Positions 1-9,007 of a stretch of 64,000 bases of DNA are shown one piece after another. Location: the NCBI GenBank assembly GCA_964627445.1, contig CAZVJF010000001.1:372001-436000 (forward strand), written 5' to 3'. The first letter of the stretch is position 1, and every line of letters starts with the position of its first letter. The translations under genes and the position numbers were made by a program. The stretch comes from Luteibaculum sp964627445 (GTDB lineage Bacteria > Bacteroidota > Bacteroidia > Flavobacteriales_D > Luteibaculaceae). The notes under the pieces are model-generated. The model did no database searches. It was given only the letters and a program-made list of their open reading frames with translations, and had not been told where the DNA came from.

Positions 1-1
1 T

Positions 2-130
2 TCGTATGATGTAACTACCTCACCGCTAACTACCGCTACGGGAGGTTCGCACGAGTTATCGGTAGCACTACAACTCGATTGCCCTCCGCAAAAGCGTAGA
101 TTTAGAACAATAAGTTGTCCTACTTTCTAG
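2..130 (+). CDS. PorP/SprF family protein, C-terminal end (partial)
   Basis: Frame 2 is open from the window edge to a TAG at 128-130 and gives about 42 residues. They begin SYDVTTSPLTTATGGSHELS and end in CPTF, which resembles the last beta-strand and the C-terminal CPRF-like tail of PorP/SprF outer-membrane proteins. This family accompanies type IX secretion and gliding in Bacteroidota. Only the tail is visible, so the family call rests on a short match. The neighbour gldJ, 60 bp downstream on the same strand, supports it. Confidence 0.55.
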   Translation, partial: SYDVTTSPLTTATGGSHELSVALQLDCPPQKRRFRTISCPTF

Positions 131-190
131 TTAGATTAAGGGTAGCATAGACATTATTACTATTTTAGCAATTCTCGAAAACTAAGACTT

Positions 191-1954
191 ATGCCAGGAA
201 AAAACGTTTTCAAACTGTTTTCTGCCGCTGGAATGTTAGCCTTGCTAGCATCGTGTGGAGGAGAAACATCCAGTACTACGGGTACTGCTTACAACGACCC
301 CGATGCCGGAGGTTTTGAAAGACCGGCTTTCGAAGAACAAGAAACCGGTCCCGGTTTGGTTTTTATCGAAGGGGGTTCTTTCGTAATGGGTCGCACTGAA
401 CAAGATTTGAATTATGAGTGGAACAACACCCCTAGAAAAGTGTCGGTTTCCTCATTTTATATGGACGAGACCGAAGTGACTAACTTCGCCTGGACGGAAT
501 ACCTGTACTGGTTAAACCGAGTTTATGGTGCAGATTACCCAGAAATTCCAACCAATGCGCTTCCAGACACGCTTTGCTGGAGAACTAAGTTGGGATATGC
601 TGAGACCTATGTTAAGTACTACCTGCGCCACCCAGCCTACAGAGATTATCCAGTGGTCGGTGTTTCCTGGTTACAAGCAAACAACTACTGTAAATGGCGT
701 ACAGACCGCGTTAACGAAAATATAATGGTTCGCCAGGGCTTGTTTGATAACAACCCCAACCAAATCAATGATGACAATTTCTCTACAGACGCGTACTTAG
801 CAGGTCAGTATGAATCAGGAAAACGCAAGGAAGGACTTCCTGCTTTTGATCCTAACAAAGAATACCGCAACGTACAGTTGAAAGATGGTATCCTGCTACC
901 GGATTACCGACTTCCAACCGAGGCAGAATGGGAATATGCAGCATTGGGACTTATTGGTGAGTCCTTTAACGAACGTATCGAAAACCGCAGAATTTACCCA
1001 TGGAGTGGAAACTTCATTCGTAATGATGACGCTTCTGGAAACTACTTAGGTGACATCAACGACAACTTTGTGCGTGGTGATGGTGACATGATGGGTGTTG
1101 CCGGCAAGCTAAACGATGGTGCCGATATAACTGCTAATGTGTATAAGTACTTCCCTAACGACTACGGCCTGTACTCTATGGCAGGAAATGTTAGCGAATG
1201 GGTAATGGACGTTTACCGCCCACTAACCAGTGAAGATGCCAATGAATTGAACCCCTTCCGTGGAAACGTATACCGCACTCCGGTGCTTACCAGTGATGGT
1301 TTGGTTCAAGACAAATATGACATTGTAGAATACGACCCAGAAAACGTACTGCTTTTCTTCCAAGATTTTAAGGCTAAAGCCGAGAAAGACGCGGACCAGT
1401 CGGGTGTACCCATTATCCCAGAAGAAGAGCAGCTGGTAAATACCCTAATTACCATGGGAGAGGAAGCCGTAGATTTGGCTAACAAGCGTCAGCGCGATGC
1501 AGCGAATGAAAAACTGCAAGAAGCCATCGACTTAATAAAGGACTCTGAAACGGTTATTTCTCCCCTATTATTGGATGGAATATCAGATCACGTTACCAAT
1601 GTTCCTGGACAATTGCGTATGCGTGATGTGAAGGTGGAAGAAAACACCCGCAGAACCAACTACAAGGTTGCTGACAATATCGACTACCAGGATGGTGATT
1701 TATATTCTTCTATAGACTACGAGGACCCTTCTTCTTACAAAGAAAAAGAGTCTATGTACCACTGGAGACAAACCTCTTTGCTAGACAATAGAGCTAGAGT
1801 ATACAAAGGCGGTTCTTGGGCCGACCGTGCTTACTACTGCTCTCCTGCAACTCGCAGATTCTTAGACGAGCGCGCTTCTAGTAATAAAATCGGTTTCCGT
1901 TGTGCCATGGCACGCCTTGGAGACCCAGTTCCTGGAGGTCAGCCCCGTAAATAA
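191..1954 (+). CDS. gldJ: Gliding motility / T9SS lipoprotein GldJ
   Basis: 587 aa. The N-terminus is a lipoprotein signal with lipobox LLASC (Cys22). The rest is a formylglycine-generating-enzyme/sulfatase-modifying fold: an early GGSFVMG block (about residue 58), RLPTEAEWEYAA near 240, YGLYSMAGNVSEWVMD near 322 and the closing KGGSW...IGFRC block from about 535. A charged, helix-prone insert (about 380-490) separates the two halves. GldJ is an outer-membrane lipoprotein needed for gliding and for stability of the type IX machinery; GldK shares the fold. The length, the insert and the following murF favour GldJ over GldK. A PorP/SprF tail lies just upstream. Confidence 0.88.
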   Translation: MPGKNVFKLFSAAGMLALLASCGGETSSTTGTAYNDPDAGGFERPAFEEQETGPGLVFIEGGSFVMGRTEQDLNYEWNNTPRKVSVSSFYMDETEVTNFAWTEYLYWLNRVYGADYPEIPTNALPDTLCWRTKLGYAETYVKYYLRHPAYRDYPVVGVSWLQANNYCKWRTDRVNENIMVRQGLFDNNPNQINDDNFSTDAYLAGQYESGKRKEGLPAFDPNKEYRNVQLKDGILLPDYRLPTEAEWEYAALGLIGESFNERIENRRIYPWSGNFIRNDDASGNYLGDINDNFVRGDGDMMGVAGKLNDGADITANVYKYFPNDYGLYSMAGNVSEWVMDVYRPLTSEDANELNPFRGNVYRTPVLTSDGLVQDKYDIVEYDPENVLLFFQDFKAKAEKDADQSGVPIIPEEEQLVNTLITMGEEAVDLANKRQRDAANEKLQEAIDLIKDSETVISPLLLDGISDHVTNVPGQLRMRDVKVEENTRRTNYKVADNIDYQDGDLYSSIDYEDPSSYKEKESMYHWRQTSLLDNRARVYKGGSWADRAYYCSPATRRFLDERASSNKIGFRCAMARLGDPVPGGQPRK

Positions 1955-1978
1955 GCAAAAACAGTTTTTTGATATAAG

Positions 1979-2012
1979 AAATCCCGTTAGTTTTACTGAC
2001 GGGATTTTTTTT
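1979..2012 (+). terminator. Intrinsic terminator after gldJ
   Basis: A 12-bp stem (AAATCCCGTTAG against CTGACGGGATTT, one G-T pair) with a TTTTA loop is followed by a run of T. It ends only 3 bp before the chosen murF ATG, so it may also tune read-through into murF. Confidence 0.8.
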
Positions 2013-2015
2013 GCC

Positions 2016-3302
2016 ATGGATTTTGCAACGCTTTATCAGATATTTCAAAACAGCGAGGGTGTTAGTACAGATACGCGCGCTGACTTACAGAATAAAATCT
2101 TTTTTGCTCTAAAAGGTGCCAACTTTAATGGTAACCATTACGCGAAAGACGCGCTTAGTAAAGGTGCTGTTGCTGCTGTAGTTGATGAAGACATTTCAGG
2201 CAACAATATATATCAAGTACCCCATGTGCTCAGCGCCTTGCAAGAATTTGCGCACTACCATAGAAGACAGCTGAAGGATACCACCTTTATTGGCTTAACC
2301 GGAAGTAACGGCAAAACAACAACCAAGGAGTTATTGCTCGCTTGCCTTAGCCAAGACTACCCAACCATGGCAACCCAAGGCAATCTAAACAATCACATTG
2401 GAGTTCCGCTAACACTGCTTAGCGTTGCACCCAAACATAAGTTTGCCATAATTGAAATGGGGGCCAACCACATGCGCGAAATTGCTGAGCTATCTAAAAT
2501 TGCTGCTCCCGATTATGGTTTAATAACCAACATTGGTAAAGCACACGTAGAAGGTTTTGGCTCTATTGAAAACATTGACTTGGGTAAGCGCGAACTTTTT
2601 GAGAATATAAAAGCAAGTGGCGGTCAGTGTTTTATTAATGTCGGAGACCCTTACCTCAGCCGTAGTGCCAGTATGTACCCCAAAGCCGTTCAATATGGAG
2701 GCTCATCGGATTATCGCATTGTGAATAGCCAATTAACCCGTGAAGGAACTACTTGTATAGCCCTTCTTATCGATGGTAAACCCCTAAACGTTGAAACCAA
2801 GCTGGTAGGCACCTTTAACGCTCAAAACGTACTTGCTGCTGCTACCGTGGCATACCATATGGGAATGGACTTTGATGGAATTGCAAGAGGTATTTCAAGC
2901 TACCACCCTTCCAACCATAGAAGTCAGTTGCAAGACGGCCAGCGAAACACCCTACTCATTGATGCGTACAACGCCAATCCCAGCAGTATGGAACAGGCTA
3001 TCGAAGCCTTGCATCAATTTCCTCGCGATAAAAAACTGGCCATTTTAGGCGCCATGAAAGAAGGGGGCGAAACTACCCATGAGGAACACCAAAAAGTAGC
3101 GCAACAACTCCAAGACTTGGGCATTGCCCATTACCTGATTGGTGAAGAGTTTAAAAAGTGTCGTGTTGGCCAAACCGTAGCGCACTACAATACCACTGCC
3201 GATTTAATTACCAGCAACGTACTACACAACATTCAGGACCACCTTATTCTGCTAAAAGGCTCCCGATCTGTTGGTCTAGAAAAGCTGATTCCACTGCTGT
3301 AG
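2016..3302 (+). CDS. murF: UDP-N-acetylmuramoyl-tripeptide--D-alanyl-D-alanine ligase
   Basis: 428 aa from ATG 2016. The frame is open further upstream but would overlap gldJ, and MDFATLYQIFQ is the natural N-terminus. MurF adds D-Ala-D-Ala to the UDP-MurNAc-tripeptide in cytoplasmic peptidoglycan precursor synthesis. Visible features are the Mur ligase ATP-binding loop GLTGSNGKTTTKELL (about residue 93), the central EMGANHMREI motif, NIGKAHVEGFGS, and the C-terminal Mur ligase domain with DAYNANPSSM. The 3' end overlaps the convergent folA by 59 nt. Confidence 0.93.
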   Translation: MDFATLYQIFQNSEGVSTDTRADLQNKIFFALKGANFNGNHYAKDALSKGAVAAVVDEDISGNNIYQVPHVLSALQEFAHYHRRQLKDTTFIGLTGSNGKTTTKELLLACLSQDYPTMATQGNLNNHIGVPLTLLSVAPKHKFAIIEMGANHMREIAELSKIAAPDYGLITNIGKAHVEGFGSIENIDLGKRELFENIKASGGQCFINVGDPYLSRSASMYPKAVQYGGSSDYRIVNSQLTREGTTCIALLIDGKPLNVETKLVGTFNAQNVLAAATVAYHMGMDFDGIARGISSYHPSNHRSQLQDGQRNTLLIDAYNANPSSMEQAIEALHQFPRDKKLAILGAMKEGGETTHEEHQKVAQQLQDLGIAHYLIGEEFKKCRVGQTVAHYNTTADLITSNVLHNIQDHLILLKGSRSVGLEKLIPLL

Positions 3303-3801
3303 GCTCATATCCCGTCTTCTGATACACTTTTATTGTGAAGGCATACTTATGTTTGGTATCGGCTGGATATTCCTTGGTAAATAAGGTTATGTAATCCTTT
3401 TGATCATACTCCGGAAAATACGCGTGCCCCTCTGCCTCATACTGCACATGAGTAACCATTAGGTGGGTTGCTTGGGGTAAGAAATGCGTATACAAACCTT
3501 GTCCCCCTATGATGAACGGAGTTTCATCCAGCACCTTAGCTTCGGCCAAAGCTTTTTCTGGGGTATCAAAAACCCTAGCATCATTGGGCTTAAAATTTGG
3601 GTTGCTAGAAACCACAAAATTGTACCGATGTGGCAAGGCTTTACCCATAGATTCATAGGTATTGCGCCCCATAACAACTACACGCTGCTCAGTAGCCTTT
3701 TTAAAAAAAGCGAAGTCCTTTGGAAGGTGCCAAAGCAAATCGTTGTCCTTACCAATAACGCGGTTGCTTCCAACCGCTGCAATCATGGCTAAAAAACTCA
3801 T
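3244..3801 (-). CDS. folA: Dihydrofolate reductase
   Basis: 185 aa. Reduces dihydrofolate to tetrahydrofolate with NADPH, regenerating the folate oxidised by thymidylate synthase. The sequence shows the N-terminal AAVGSNRVIGKDNDLLWHLPKD block with the catalytic acid in LPKD, the VVMGRNTYESMG nucleotide-binding motif and the IIGGQGLY motif. It is about 20 residues longer than typical bacterial enzymes, and the extra tail is encoded antisense to the murF 3' end. The start overlaps the thyA stop (ATGA), so the two are translationally coupled. Confidence 0.94.
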   Translation of the reverse strand: MSFLAMIAAVGSNRVIGKDNDLLWHLPKDFAFFKKATEQRVVVMGRNTYESMGKALPHRYNFVVSSNPNFKPNDARVFDTPEKALAEAKVLDETPFIIGGQGLYTHFLPQATHLMVTHVQYEAEGHAYFPEYDQKDYITLFTKEYPADTKHKYAFTIKVYQKTGYEPTAVESAFLDQQIGSLLAE

Positions 3802-4592
3802 ACCGCAACAGGTGCTTTTATGTGTGGATGTGCCTGGTAATTCAGCAACTCGAAGTCCTCGTAGCGAAAACCAAAAATATCCTTCACTTCAGGATTTAAT
3901 TTCATTGTTGGAAGCGGGTACGCCTCGCGCTCTAATTGCAGTTTGGCTTGGTCAAAATGATTGCTATACAAATGCGCATCGCCAAAGGTGTGGACGAAGT
4001 CGCCCACCTCTAAATCGCATACTTGCGCTAACATTTGCGTTAGCAACGCATAAGAAGCAATGTTAAAGGGCACACCCAAGAATACATCTGCACTACGCTG
4101 ATACAATTGGCAAGAGAGCTTTCCATTTGCCACATAAAACTGAAACAAACAGTGGCAAGGAGGAAGCGCCATGGTGTCAACATCTGCTACATTCCAGGCA
4201 GAAACAATCAAGCGTCTGGAGTTGGGATTGTTTTTAATGTTGTGCACCAAGTTGGATATTTGGTCAATGGTTTCTCCATTTTTCCCTGGCCAGGAACGCC
4301 ATTGGTGCCCATACACCGGTCCTAGATCGCCATTGGCATCGGCCCACTCATCCCAAATACTCACGCCATTTTCCTTAAGATACTTAATGTTGGTACCTCC
4401 TTGGAGGAACCATAGCAACTCGTGAATAATGCTGCGCAAGTGCACCTTTTTGGTGGTAACCAGCGGAAAGCCTTTTTTCAAATCGAAACGCATTTGGTAG
4501 CCGAAAACACTGCGCGTGCCTGTACCAGTCCGGTCGCCTTTATCTACGCCCGTATCCAGTATATGCTGAAGCAATTGGTGATATTGATCCAT
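3798..4592 (-). CDS. thyA: Thymidylate synthase
   Basis: 264 aa from ATG at 4592, the same length as E. coli ThyA. A longer frame reaches 4664 but adds a non-homologous N-terminus. It methylates dUMP to dTMP with methylene-tetrahydrofolate. Visible are RTGTGTRSVFG near residue 21, WDEWAD, YGHQWRSW, the nucleophile Cys146 in LPPCHCLFQFYV, and the QRSADVFLGVPFNIASYALLT block. It is coupled to folA, the usual thyA-folA pair. Confidence 0.96.
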   Translation of the reverse strand: MDQYHQLLQHILDTGVDKGDRTGTGTRSVFGYQMRFDLKKGFPLVTTKKVHLRSIIHELLWFLQGGTNIKYLKENGVSIWDEWADANGDLGPVYGHQWRSWPGKNGETIDQISNLVHNIKNNPNSRRLIVSAWNVADVDTMALPPCHCLFQFYVANGKLSCQLYQRSADVFLGVPFNIASYALLTQMLAQVCDLEVGDFVHTFGDAHLYSNHFDQAKLQLEREAYPLPTMKLNPEVKDIFGFRYEDFELLNYQAHPHIKAPVAV

Positions 4593-4721
4593 AGTTACGA
4601 AATTACGGAAGATGCTCTTTGATGCGCGTTTAGGTTGAAAACTATTAAGAACTTTCAACAGCACACAAGCCTAACACGCGAGGTACTTTTACGAGCTTTA
4701 GGAGATACACCCCCATTTCTT

Positions 4722-6014
4722 TTACTCCAACATCCCCACTATGGTCGCGGTAAGCATGCAGGCGAAACTCCCTCCTATCATCGCTTTTAGGGCCAAGCGC
4801 GATAAATCGGACTTGCGACTGGGTTCCAAAGCTCCTATTCCACCGATCTGTATACCGATGGAAGCAAAGTTGGAGAATCCACAAAGCATGTAGGTAGCTA
4901 TAAGGATGGATTTGGGCTCTAGCATGCCCCCCGTTTTCATTTCCGATAACGACAAATAGGCCACAAACTCATTGAGAATGGTTTTTTCGCCCAGCAATTG
5001 GCCCACAAAAAAGATATCGGCTGTGGGCACACCCATGCACCAAACCACAGGCGACAAGGCATATCCCAACAAAAACTGAAACGATAAGCCTTCAAATTCT
5101 GTATGGGCCGCTATCCACGCGTTCATTCCAAGCGCCTCACCAATGAGGTCTTTTAGCATAAAGTTGGCCAGTGCCATAATGGCGATAAACACCAGCAGCA
5201 TGGCGGCAATGTTGGCTGCCAATTTTAAACCTTCGGTAGTTCCTTGTGATATGGCTTCCAATACATTGGCATTGCCCGACTTAGGCAAACGCGTATGGGT
5301 ATACTCGGCACCTTTTTCAGTGGGATGCAAAATCTTAGCCATCACAATGGCGGCTGGAGCCGACATTAAGCTAGCCGTAAGCAAGTGCCTGGCGAAGTAA
5401 ATGCGCTCGGCATCGGAATCGCCTCCTAAAAAGCCAATGTAGGCTGCTAAAACCGAACCAGCTATGGTGGCCATGCCACCCGTCATGATGCAATGCAACT
5501 CAGACTGCGTCATGTTGCGCAAATACGGCCGCACCAGCAATGGTGCCTCTGTTTGTCCTAAAAAAATATTGCCTGCGGCAGACAAGCTCTCGGGTCCGGT
5601 GAGTCCCAAAAACTTCCGCATAACGCGAGCCAATAATCCAACCACCCACTGCAAAATACCCCAGTGATAGAACATGGCCGATAGGGCCGCAAAAAAGATA
5701 ACGGTAGGAATGACCTGCGTAATGAAATTGACCATGGGCGTTTCTATAATGCCCGATGAAAAACTACCAAATAAAAACTCGGAACCGTTAGCCGCAAAGC
5801 CAATAACTTTTACAAAAGCCTTACTAATCCAAGAGAACAGGGATGCTACCAGCGGTACTTTGAGCACTAACAGCGCTATAAGCAACTGCAGCATAATGCC
5901 TTTGCCCACGTTGGGCCAATTGATAGCCTTGCGGTTGGCGCTAAGTAAATAACTAATTCCTAGAATAACTGCGATTCCTACAAGCGGTCTCAAGCTATCT
6001 AGGAAGGCGATCAT
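4722..6014 (-). CDS. Concentrative (CNT/NupC family) nucleoside transporter
   Basis: 430 aa polytopic inner-membrane protein, consistent with a concentrative nucleoside transporter driven by Na+ or H+. Features include an N-terminal membrane region, the gate domain (GSEFLFGSF... VIPTVIFFAALSAMFYHWGIL), the LGQTEAPLLVRPYL motif that lines the substrate site in CNT proteins, and a C-terminal CGFSNFASIGIQIGGIG block. Ion and substrate cannot be told from sequence. The ATG overlaps the stop of the upstream lipoprotein gene by 4 nt. It lies upstream of thyA-folA, so nucleoside uptake and dTMP synthesis may be co-transcribed. Confidence 0.88.
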   Translation of the reverse strand: MIAFLDSLRPLVGIAVILGISYLLSANRKAINWPNVGKGIMLQLLIALLVLKVPLVASLFSWISKAFVKVIGFAANGSEFLFGSFSSGIIETPMVNFITQVIPTVIFFAALSAMFYHWGILQWVVGLLARVMRKFLGLTGPESLSAAGNIFLGQTEAPLLVRPYLRNMTQSELHCIMTGGMATIAGSVLAAYIGFLGGDSDAERIYFARHLLTASLMSAPAAIVMAKILHPTEKGAEYTHTRLPKSGNANVLEAISQGTTEGLKLAANIAAMLLVFIAIMALANFMLKDLIGEALGMNAWIAAHTEFEGLSFQFLLGYALSPVVWCMGVPTADIFFVGQLLGEKTILNEFVAYLSLSEMKTGGMLEPKSILIATYMLCGFSNFASIGIQIGGIGALEPSRKSDLSRLALKAMIGGSFACMLTATIVGMLE

Positions 6015-6526
6015 CGTGTGTACTTAAATCGAATTCCTTTTTCCTCGAAGACTAAGGAGTCTGGCGAAAGATGCTGGATATGGTAGCTGCGCTTTTTGCG
6101 CGAAATGTTTTTTGCAGATGCATAAATCTCTGGAAAGCTTTTTCCCTTGGTGAGCGTACTGCTCAAACCAATTCGTTTTACAACACTGCCATTCACCTTG
6201 TAATTCAGCAAGGAAGTTCCTTTTATCAAAACGGTGTCTACACCCCAATTAGCAGGAAGGTAGTCGTAATCTAAAATCAAAACAGAGTCTTCTAATGACC
6301 AACTGCCTGTGGCATAGACCATTTCCAACTGCAAGTAGTAATAAAAGGTACTGTCTTCTCTTAAGCACAACTTATCGTTGGCTGAAACCCGTTTTACGGT
6401 CTCCTGTGCTGCATTTTCTATCGCTTGAGTTTTCCAGCAAGAGGTTATAGAAACTTGTTCTGCTTTTTTACCACAGCCAGCTAATAAGATTACCGAAAAG
6501 GCTAGCAGTTTAATTGTCGCTTTCAT
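6011..6526 (-). CDS. Hypothetical lipoprotein
   Basis: 171 aa from ATG 6526; a longer frame from 6553 adds nine residues that spoil the signal peptide. The N-terminus MKATIKLLAFSVILLAGC is a lipoprotein signal. The mature part, rich in beta-prone stretches (LREDSTFYYYLQLEMVYATGSWSLEDSVLILDYDYLP), has the look of a lipocalin-like small lipoprotein, but I do not recognise a family. It overlaps both neighbours (bifunctional nuclease upstream, transporter downstream) and so belongs to the same operon. Confidence 0.7.
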   Translation of the reverse strand: MKATIKLLAFSVILLAGCGKKAEQVSITSCWKTQAIENAAQETVKRVSANDKLCLREDSTFYYYLQLEMVYATGSWSLEDSVLILDYDYLPANWGVDTVLIKGTSLLNYKVNGSVVKRIGLSSTLTKGKSFPEIYASAKNISRKKRSYHIQHLSPDSLVFEEKGIRFKYTR

Positions 6527-7106
6527 TACCGCGTAGGCTTTGTATTTGATCACGGAGCTTAGAAGCCTTTTCGTAATTCTCGGTTTTTAGCGCTTCATCG
6601 AGCTGGCGCTCCAACTCTTCTATACTCGTACTTTGTTTTGTGGTACTGGATACCGAGGTCTCGGTTGCCTCTGCTTCCTCGGACTCTTTTTCTTCCTTTT
6701 CTACAAAAATACCAGCCGAGCTCATAATAAACTCATAGGTGTAAATAGGGCAATTGAATCGAACTGCAAGGGCAATGGCATCAGAAGTGCGCGCATCGAT
6801 TTCCACGATGTCTCCATCTTGCTTGCAATACAACTTTGCGAAGAAGACACCTTCCACCAGATTGTACACCACTACCTCTTCTAAGGTAATTTGAAAATTC
6901 TCTGCGAAGGTTTTGAACAGATCGTGGGTAAGGGGGCGGTTGGGTGTCATTTTCTCCAACTCTATAGCAATAGCCTGCGCTTCTGGAGCACCAATAATGA
7001 TGGGAACTCTGCGGTTTCCATCTTCCTCCCCTAATAAAAGAACGTAGGCCCCTCTACTAGTATGACTGTAAGAGAGACCTACGATATTCAGTTTAATTTT
7101 CTCCAT
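6510..7106 (-). CDS. Bifunctional nuclease (DUF151) family protein with UVR motif
   Basis: 198 aa. Residues 1 to about 135 match the bifunctional nuclease/DUF151 domain (GLSYSHTSRGAYVLLLGEEDGNRRVPIIIGAPEAQAIA, then DARTSDAIALAVR). A Glu-rich linker follows, and the C-terminus (SIEELERQLDEALKTENYEKASKLRDQI) is a UvrB/UvrC-interaction (UVR) helix pair. The pairing suggests DNA-linked work, but its physiological role is not established. It lies 42 bp downstream of etfA in the minus-strand operon. Confidence 0.85.
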   Translation of the reverse strand: MEKIKLNIVGLSYSHTSRGAYVLLLGEEDGNRRVPIIIGAPEAQAIAIELEKMTPNRPLTHDLFKTFAENFQITLEEVVVYNLVEGVFFAKLYCKQDGDIVEIDARTSDAIALAVRFNCPIYTYEFIMSSAGIFVEKEEKESEEAEATETSVSSTTKQSTSIEELERQLDEALKTENYEKASKLRDQIQSLRGNESDN

Positions 7107-7148
7107 GCCTTACGCAAAGGTAAGCCTTAGCGATAAAATTTCGCTGAT

Positions 7149-8093
7149 TTATGATTGAGATTTGAACTCCTTTACGGCTTCTACCAGTTTAGGAACTACC
7201 TCAAATGCATCGCCTACGATACCGTAATCGGCTGCTTTAAAGAATGGCGCTTCGGGATCGTTGTTTACCACAACAATAACCTTAGAACCGTTTACCCCCG
7301 CCAAATGCTGAATGGCTCCGGAGATACCTATGGCAATATAAAGGTTCGGACGGATGGCTACACCCGTTTGTCCTACGTGCTCGTGGTGCGGTCTCCAGCC
7401 AATATCAGCAACGGGGCGAGAACATGCAGTGGTTGCACCGAGCTCAGTCGCTAGTTCTTCTACCATACCCCAGTTTTCGGGACCTTTAAGACCACGCCCT
7501 GCCGATACTACCAATTCCGCTTCAGGAAGTGGCACTACATCGCCAGAAGCCACATCTACTTTTACGCTGCGCAATTTGCTGCTACCGTAGTCTGCAGTAA
7601 CTTCTTCTACCGTTGCCGTTGCATCACTACGCTCGGGCTTAATAGAGTTGGGTAATAAGCTAATTACTTTCTTATCGGAGTGGATCTCCTGCATGGCAAA
7701 GGCCTTACCAGAGAACACATTTTTCTTTACAACAAAACCACCATCGGTTTGTGGGAGATCTATAGCTCCTGCTACCAATCCAGCCTCTAACTTAGCAGCT
7801 ACCACAGGCGCTACCATTTTACCCGCTGCATCGAAAGAGAATACTACAACCTCTGCACTGGCCGCTTCTTCGGCCACAAATTTACTGAGCGCGGCAGGAT
7901 CTACCGTTTTAACAGCGCGCAATACTTTTACGGTTTTGGCACCCACAGCACCCAATCCAGCCAAGTCATCGTTTGATGCATCGCCAAAAGTTACTGCGGT
8001 AACTTCTCCAATCTTGGATCCGTAATACACCGCTTCGTATGCGTTCTTTTGAATTTTCCCTTCTAGGGTTTCTACAAATACTATAACAGACAT
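7149..8093 (-). CDS. etfA: Electron transfer flavoprotein subunit alpha
   Basis: 314 aa. FAD-binding subunit of the ETF heterodimer, which passes electrons from acyl-CoA and other dehydrogenases to the quinone pool. The C-terminal FAD domain is evident: SAGRGLKGPENW, CSRPVADIGWRPHHEHVGQTG, and LYIAIGISGAIQHLAGVNGSKVIVVVNNDPEAPFF. The N-terminal half is the usual weakly conserved alpha domain. It follows etfB by 4 bp. Confidence 0.95.
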   Translation of the reverse strand: MSVIVFVETLEGKIQKNAYEAVYYGSKIGEVTAVTFGDASNDDLAGLGAVGAKTVKVLRAVKTVDPAALSKFVAEEAASAEVVVFSFDAAGKMVAPVVAAKLEAGLVAGAIDLPQTDGGFVVKKNVFSGKAFAMQEIHSDKKVISLLPNSIKPERSDATATVEEVTADYGSSKLRSVKVDVASGDVVPLPEAELVVSAGRGLKGPENWGMVEELATELGATTACSRPVADIGWRPHHEHVGQTGVAIRPNLYIAIGISGAIQHLAGVNGSKVIVVVNNDPEAPFFKAADYGIVGDAFEVVPKLVEAVKEFKSQS

Positions 8094-8097
8094 AATC

Positions 8098-8838
8098 TTA
8101 AATGACTTTTGCTTCGTTGTGTAATAGGTCTACCAGTTCTTTTACGTTTTCTGCATCTATGTACTTGCAGTCTCCTTTTTCGGGAGGTAACGCATATTCT
8201 TTTACACTGGTTAACTTCTCGGAATCTACAGGGGCAATAACTTCTAAGGGTTTTGTTCTGGCTGCCATAATTCCACGCATGTTCGGGATGCGCTGCTCCG
8301 CCATGCCTTTCGCGGCACTGATTACGGCTGGAAGATCAGCTTCCAGGGTTTCGATACCACCTGGAATGTCGCGCTTCACTGTGGCCACATTGTCTTTCAC
8401 ATCTAAGCTAGATGCCAGGGACACAAAAGGAACATCCATCAGACCAGCAACCATTCCTCCAACTTGCGATCCGTTGTAATCGATGGTTTCTTTTCCACAC
8501 AACACCAAATCAAAGTTGTTCTCTTTGGCATAGGTAGCTATTTGTTTGGCTACAAAAAATGCGTCTGTAGCTTCTGCATCTACGCGCACTGCTTTATCAG
8601 CTCCAATCGCCAACGCTTTTCTAATGGTTGGATCATCTGCTGCGGTTCCAACGGTAATGGTGGTAACGGTTCCACCCATGGCCTCTTTCAACTCCAAACC
8701 ACGAACAAGGGCGTACCACTCGTCATAAGGATTTACGATATAGGTAACCTTATCGGAGTTAAACTTGGTATTGTTGTCCGTAAACGAGATCTTGGTAGTT
8801 GTATCTGGCGCTTTACTTATACAAACGAGAATATTCAT
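8098..8838 (-). CDS. etfB: Electron transfer flavoprotein subunit beta
   Basis: 246 aa. AMP-binding partner of EtfA. Visible are the N-terminal CISKAPDTTTKISF, INPYDE-like VNPYDEWYALVRGLELKE, and the signature region LVLCGKETIDYNGSQVGGMVAGLMDVPFVS. It is first in the minus-strand operon etfB-etfA-nuclease-lipoprotein-transporter. A 169-bp divergent region separates it from pdhB. The minus strand there has a weak TAAATTCG candidate for a -7 box. Confidence 0.95.
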   Translation of the reverse strand: MNILVCISKAPDTTTKISFTDNNTKFNSDKVTYIVNPYDEWYALVRGLELKEAMGGTVTTITVGTAADDPTIRKALAIGADKAVRVDAEATDAFFVAKQIATYAKENNFDLVLCGKETIDYNGSQVGGMVAGLMDVPFVSLASSLDVKDNVATVKRDIPGGIETLEADLPAVISAAKGMAEQRIPNMRGIMAARTKPLEVIAPVDSEKLTSVKEYALPPEKGDCKYIDAENVKELVDLLHNEAKVI

Positions 8839-8977
8839 GAATACACCTTTTAATGAGGGGCGAATTTAAAAAATTTGGTCTTCCAACAAGCCCCGTTTGC
8901 TGGTTACTGACCACCATTCAGTAACTAGCTTATGCGGAAAAGGTTCAAATAATAGGTGGGTGAAATATTTGCTTTCC

Positions 8978-8985
8978 TATTTTTG
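8978..8985 (+). promoter_or_regulatory. Bacteroidota -7 box upstream of pdhB
   Basis: TATTTTTG matches the TAnnTTTG consensus and lies 22 bp before the pdhB ATG. No clear -33 TTTG is seen at the expected distance. Confidence 0.45.
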
Positions 8986-9007
8986 CCCCGTAAACACCCA
9001 ATGACTC

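Noticed and set aside
7354..8025. Ser/Thr/Pro-rich open frames antisense to etfA
   Set aside because: Typical shadow frames of a GC-biased third codon position; the antisense gene is clearly real.
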